A stretch of DNA of 64,000 nucleotides from Sporomusa ovata DSM 2662. Lineage in GTDB: Bacteria > Bacillota > Negativicutes > Sporomusales > Sporomusaceae. How positions within the stretch are numbered: the stretch's first letter is position 1; the number at the start of each line of letters is the position of its first letter. The stretch covers positions 914,501 to 978,500 of the forward strand of contig NZ_ASXP01000001.1 of assembly GCF_000445445.1 (NCBI RefSeq). The letters run 5' to 3'. This document shows positions 61,025 to 64,000 of the stretch, piece by piece. A program made the translations under genes and the position numbers. The notes under the pieces were generated by a model. That model had not been told where the DNA came from. It did not search any database and was given only the letters and a program-made list of their open reading frames with translations.

Positions 61025-61198
61025 CTAGTCTGCCGCCTCATCTTTTAAAAACTCTTCAAATGCTTCTCTGTGTTTATGCTCATTGGTCATAGCTTCAGAA
61101 ACAATGGATTTGTTGATTTCCTTGCGCGATAACCCGTTGTCACCAGCACTCATGGCATATTCACTTGCAAACGACTCCATTTGAGATTTTTTATGCAT
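61025..61198 (-). CDS. 57-residue acidic-basic small protein
   Basis: Minus-strand ATG at 61198 with TAGGAGGTG 6 bases ahead. The product starts MHKKSQMESFASEYAMS and is highly charged, with HKHREAFEEFLKDEAAD at the end. It looks helical and soluble. Small proteins of this kind are frequent in spore formers, but I do not recognise the family. Good ribosome binding site and codon use support it. Confidence 0.65.
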   Translation of the reverse strand: MHKKSQMESFASEYAMSAGDNGLSRKEINKSIVSEAMTNEHKHREAFEEFLKDEAAD

Positions 61199-61376
61199 TA
61201 ATTACACCTCCTAGTTTAGTGTTCCCGTGTGAGTATTTATATACATCAGAAAATAATGGGTTGAAGGGCGACAGGAATTAATATCCGATTAACTAGCCAT
61301 CCTAATTAGGTGGTTCGAATATTTTAACGAATACAAACACATGCTGTCATAAAGACTCAATAAAGGAGGGGTGACT

Positions 61377-61472
61377 ATGACGCATATAAACAGACGTGAG
61401 TATTTTAAGATTCTCAGAAACCATCCTGAAGAAGTTAAGCGGACAAAACATGGTTTTTGGGTTTGGAAGTAG
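61377..61472 (+). CDS. 31-residue basic small protein
   Basis: ATG at 61377 preceded by AAAGGAGGGG at proper spacing. The peptide starts MTHINRREYFKILRNH, is rich in Arg/Lys/His and ends in WVWK. A terminator (GCCGCC/GGCGGC, 61482-61514) follows directly. Start site and terminator together make it a real small gene rather than noise. Function unknown. Confidence 0.6.
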   Translation: MTHINRREYFKILRNHPEEVKRTKHGFWVWK

Positions 61473-61481
61473 ATGGTTAAT

Positions 61482-61514
61482 GCCGCCGATGATAAGTTGG
61501 CGGCTATTTTTTTC
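61482..61514 (+). terminator. Terminator after the 31-residue gene
   Basis: GCCGCC (61482-61487) with GGCGGC (61499-61504), then TATTTTTTT. Confidence 0.75.
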
Positions 61515-61570
61515 AGGCACTCATCCCCATTGCTATTAAATACCAAATTTAGTAGAATAGAAGTAACCAA

Positions 61571-61780
61571 TTGGAGAATATATCTGTAGAAGCATGGATG
61601 GTGAATATCTTGAAAATTACTAAGGTTGTCCCTATTTTACCAAGCCAAAAAGCAAATATACAAGACCAATATACTGAATCTACATATTCTGCAAGGAAAA
61701 AGCCAAAAATATCTTTCAAGAGTTTGTTAGAAAAGGAGTTGCACTCCCCAGTAAGTTCCAAAATAATTATACTGTTTTAG
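61571..61780 (+). CDS. 69-residue hypothetical protein (weak)
   Basis: An open frame starting TTG GAG AAT, rich in Lys in the second half (ARKKPKISFKSLLEKEL). No ribosome binding site precedes the TTG and the first ATG codons are no better placed. It could be a real small gene or chance. It is followed by a perfect palindrome at 61799-61837. Confidence 0.35.
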   Translation: MENISVEAWMVNILKITKVVPILPSQKANIQDQYTESTYSARKKPKISFKSLLEKELHSPVSSKIIILF

Positions 61781-61798
61781 CGTCCTGCGGGTGCTTTT

Positions 61799-61837
61799 CT
61801 TATACCTGTATTTTAGGTTATAAAATACAGGTATAAG
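61799..61837. repeat. 17-bp perfect palindrome upstream of the 75-residue gene
   Basis: CTTATACCTGTATTTTA (61799-61815) and TAAAATACAGGTATAAG (61821-61837) with a 5-base centre GGTTA. It is a terminator-like hairpin without a T run, or an operator for the gene 50 bases downstream. Confidence 0.65.
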
Positions 61838-61886
61838 AATGAAAATCCCAAGTAATAGCAAAAAGATGGCTGGGAGGAAGGTTATT

Positions 61887-62114
61887 ATGGAACGGAAACT
61901 CAAAACAGCCCTATTGAATACCATTAATGAGTATAATGGCATTGTCAAGCAAATGGATGATCCCAATACAACACCGTCCAGAGGATTACAATTAGTTGCC
62001 GCCAAAGAAGCTTTGAATCAGGTCTTAGAGCATTTTGCCACTGCAGAATACGTTGAACATGTTAATGGGCAGTGGCGAATTAAAGTAATTGTTGTAATGG
62101 AACGTGTTGAATAG
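61887..62114 (+). CDS. 75-residue hypothetical protein
   Basis: The ATG at 61887 follows TGGGAGGAAGG. The product (starting MERKLKTALLNTINEYNG) is mostly helical in pattern, with LVAAKEALNQVLEHF and a basic end. An in-frame ATG at 61839 has no ribosome binding site. A hairpin at 62121-62152 follows. Family not recognised. Confidence 0.6.
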   Translation: MERKLKTALLNTINEYNGIVKQMDDPNTTPSRGLQLVAAKEALNQVLEHFATAEYVEHVNGQWRIKVIVVMERVE

Positions 62115-62120
62115 GAAATT

Positions 62121-62152
62121 TAGCCGTCTGCCTTCAAGTGGGCGGTTTTTGC
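62121..62152 (+). terminator. Hairpin after the 75-residue gene
   Basis: TAGCCGTCTGCC followed by TTCAAG and GGGCGGTTTTTG; an imperfect stem with a T run. The same CCGTCTTGCC-type stem recurs after the AbrB gene (62541-62572). Confidence 0.6.
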
Positions 62153-62186
62153 ATTTTATTTTATGCATTATCCTGAAAAAAGATGA

Positions 62187-62215
62187 TTGACAAGTATTAT
62201 ATAAATTGGTATATT
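62187..62215 (+). promoter_or_regulatory. Sigma-A promoter of the AbrB-type gene
   Basis: TTGACA (62187-62192) and TATATT (62210-62215) with 17 bases between them, about 48 bases ahead of the ATG. Confidence 0.75.
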
Positions 62216-62262
62216 TAACTTGTAATATTTTGTCGAATATGGCAGAACAGGAGAAATGCAAA

Positions 62263-62511
62263 ATGAAAGCAACTGGAATTGTTAGAAGAGTGGATGAGCT
62301 TGGTCGAGTAGTACTACCTATTGAATTGCGTCGTATCTTTGGCATCGAACAAAAAGATGGCCTTGAGATATATACCGAAAATGACCGAATCGTTTTGCGG
62401 AAACATGAGCCTGCTTGTGTATTCTGCGAAGGTGTTAATGAGGTAGTACAATTCAAGGGAAAAAATGTTTGTAAAGAATGCCTTACAGCTATGAGTCACA
62501 AAGCAGTTTAA
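62263..62511 (+). CDS. AbrB/SpoVT-family transition-state regulator
   Basis: 82 residues. The first 45 form the swapped-hairpin AbrB DNA-binding domain: MKATGIVRRVDELGRVVLPIELRR and a beta strand with RIVLRK. The tail (CVFCEGVNEVVQFKGKNVCKECL) is a small zinc-binding pair of CxxC motifs typical of the AbrB/Abh group. It acts as a dimer or tetramer that controls stationary-phase and sporulation genes. The ATG at 62263 follows AGGAGAAA. Confidence 0.92.
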   Translation: MKATGIVRRVDELGRVVLPIELRRIFGIEQKDGLEIYTENDRIVLRKHEPACVFCEGVNEVVQFKGKNVCKECLTAMSHKAV

Positions 62512-62540
62512 TAATTGATCAATATTTTGATAGCATAGTT

Positions 62541-62572
62541 AGCCGTCTTGCCTTCGGGTTACGGCTTTTTTC
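62541..62572 (+). terminator. Terminator after the AbrB-type gene
   Basis: AGCCGT (62541-62546) with ACGGCT (62561-62566), 14-base loop, T-rich run. Confidence 0.75.
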
Positions 62573-62638
62573 TTTTGTTTTTTTTATCATCATGCTATAA
62601 TTTTTATTAATTGACACGAAGTGAAGTGGGAGGAAAAA

Positions 62639-63142
62639 TTGCTCAAATTATTAGTGCCTTGTATGGTGGTAAATACTTTGTATGATATCAAGCTTACTGA
62701 ATTGAAGCAACAAGGTATTCGCGGTATAGTGTTTGATATTGATAATACTATAATTCCCTGGAACAGCCCGGATATCTGTCCTGAAGTATTGGCATGGCTA
62801 AATTATTTGGCTGCCCAGGATTTCAAACTGTGTTTCGTGTCTAATAATGGCAACAGGCGAGTGAGTAAAATAGCGGAACAATGTGGTATTCCCTTCGTGG
62901 CCCGGGCGCTAAAACCATTGCGCAGCGGCTTTCGTCAAGCGGCTCATACTATGGGATTACACCCGGAAACAGTTGCTGTTGTCGGGGATCAACTTTTTAC
63001 AGACATATTAGGTGGTAACCGCCTCGGCATGGTTACTATTTGGGTTAAACCATTGACTACTAAGGAATTTATTGGCACAAAAGTTAGCCGCCAACTGGAA
63101 AAGTTGGCTGTATACATATTAAAAGTGACTGGGCGACTATAG
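62639..63142 (+). CDS. yqeG: YqeG-family HAD IIIA phosphatase
   Basis: 167 residues. HAD motif I is VFDIDNTIIPW near residue 34, motif II FVSNNGNRR, and motif III/IV GDQLFTDILGGNR. The length and pattern match YqeG, a cytoplasmic phosphatase often beside aroE in Firmicutes, as here (50 bases ahead of aroE). The TTG at 62639 follows GGGAGG and gives the family's short MLKLLVP start; the GTG at 62621 overlaps that site. Confidence 0.9.
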   Translation: MLKLLVPCMVVNTLYDIKLTELKQQGIRGIVFDIDNTIIPWNSPDICPEVLAWLNYLAAQDFKLCFVSNNGNRRVSKIAEQCGIPFVARALKPLRSGFRQAAHTMGLHPETVAVVGDQLFTDILGGNRLGMVTIWVKPLTTKEFIGTKVSRQLEKLAVYILKVTGRL

Positions 63143-63192
63143 AAAGCAAAGTTTGGGGATAAGTATAACTTGATACCGAAGGAGTAATGAGT

Positions 63193-64000
63193 ATGCAGAT
63201 AACTGCCAAAACTCAAAAAGTAGGATTGCTAGGGTGGCCGCTTGGTCATTCATTATCACCGGCCATGCACAACGCTGCCTTTGCTGTTAGTGGCTTGGAT
63301 TACATATATTTGCCATTGTCTACGCCGCCGAATTTATTGTCACAAGCGGTTGCAGGGATTAGGGCGCTGGGGTTTGCCGGTGTGAATGTGACTATTCCGC
63401 ACAAGGTTACCGTAATGGATTATTTGGATGAAGTTGATACCAGTGCTAAGCTGGTCGGAGCTGTCAATACCATAGTAGTAAAAGAAGAACGCCTAATTGG
63501 TTATAACACCGATGCTGACGGCTATATCTGTTCCCTTAAGCAAGCAGGCATTACTGTAGCTGGTAAATCTGCCGTTGTTTTTGGAGCAGGTGGTGCTGCG
63601 CGGGCCGTAGTTGCCGGACTGGTCGGTGCCAATATTGCCTCAGTAACTATTGGGGCTCGTGATCAAAGCAAGGCTGATGGCATTGCGCAGTTAGTTGCTG
63701 GAACTGTACCAGTAATGGGTGTTGCCTGGGATAGTAGTACGTTTGTTGCAGCATTGTCTCAAACCAATCTTGTGGTCAATGCAACCCCCTTGGGCATGTA
63801 TCCGGCTATTGCCAGTCAACCGTCAGTTCCTTGGGATCTCCTGCAACAGTCAGTGGTAATCTCTGATTTAGTATATAATCCGCCGATAACTAGTTTTTTA
63901 GCTGAGGGTACTCGCCGGGGACATACGGTAGTTGGCGGGGCAGGCATGTTGATTGAGCAGGGAGCGCTGGCATTTGAATTGTGGACAGGCTGCAAGGCAG
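63193..64000 (+). CDS. aroE: Shikimate dehydrogenase, N-terminal 269 residues (runs off the window)
   Basis: NADP-dependent reduction of 3-dehydroshikimate to shikimate in aromatic amino acid synthesis. The substrate-binding part has LGWPLGHSLSPAMHNAAF and NVTIPHK (catalytic Lys). NTDADG follows, and VVFGAGGAARA is the NADP Rossmann motif near residue 135. NATPLGM and VGGAGMLIEQGALAFELW lie further on. The ATG at 63193 follows AAGGAG. The gene is open at the right edge, missing perhaps the last 15-20 residues. Confidence 0.95.
   Translation, partial: MQITAKTQKVGLLGWPLGHSLSPAMHNAAFAVSGLDYIYLPLSTPPNLLSQAVAGIRALGFAGVNVTIPHKVTVMDYLDEVDTSAKLVGAVNTIVVKEERLIGYNTDADGYICSLKQAGITVAGKSAVVFGAGGAARAVVAGLVGANIASVTIGARDQSKADGIAQLVAGTVPVMGVAWDSSTFVAALSQTNLVVNATPLGMYPAIASQPSVPWDLLQQSVVISDLVYNPPITSFLAEGTRRGHTVVGGAGMLIEQGALAFELWTGCKA

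Overview
The window reads as a chromosome segment from an endospore-forming, diderm Firmicute (Negativicutes, most likely Sporomusaceae). The Firmicute signs are a T-box leader on leuS, a c-di-AMP riboswitch on an NlpC/P60 hydrolase, yyaC, sigK and an AbrB-type regulator. The outer-membrane signs are a two-partner-secretion exoprotein and a ShlB/FhaC-type transporter. A Tat-exported NiFe hydrogenase with cytochrome b fits an H2-using anaerobe. Species assignment is inference.

Layout. 1-16.7 kb is core genome: a partial minus-strand gene, leuS, thioredoxin, an exported 5'-nucleotidase-like phosphoesterase, a NirJ2-like radical SAM protein, a NiFe uptake hydrogenase operon (small and large subunits, cytochrome b, maturation protease, Cys-rich small protein), aroH with a non-standard start codon, a glycosyltransferase, the riboswitch-controlled hydrolase, an ABC exporter, an HD protein and yyaC.

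16.8-42.8 kb is a sigK gene split by a skin-type element of about 25.2 kb. The 5' part of sigK (with pro-sequence and a sigma-K-like promoter) stops at 17217. The 3' part resumes at 42452. A large serine recombinase (SpoIVCA type) sits at the right end of the element. Joining the two AATG sites restores one frame of 237 residues. The element carries accessory genes: an XRE regulator, an AlbA_2-type ATPase framed by inverted repeats, two Fic proteins, an ArsR-MBL-CGGC set, an HD alarmone-hydrolase-like protein and several remnants. Its main cargo is a BREX type 3-like defence cluster at 26.2-39.3 kb: BrxF, BrxC/PglY, PglX-type methylase, PglZ and a possible BrxA. At the place where the BrxHII helicase is expected there are instead a DUF3696-type ATPase and an unrecognised 355-residue protein. 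An SfsA-like nuclease follows.

42.8-47.7 kb holds a rifampin phosphotransferase gene (rph), a methyltransferase fragment, a small cupin-like gene and gene remnants, bracketed by a 0.28-kb direct duplication of the sigK 3' end. 47.9-50.2 kb is a 7TM histidine kinase, split at an A7 tract, with its LuxR-type response regulator. 50.4-60.9 kb is a GC-richer two-partner secretion locus: a 2719-residue exoprotein with GLUG and about 19 MBG-like repeats, a small protein, and a transporter gene broken by one frameshift. 61.0-64.0 kb holds small genes, an AbrB-type regulator, yqeG and the start of aroE.
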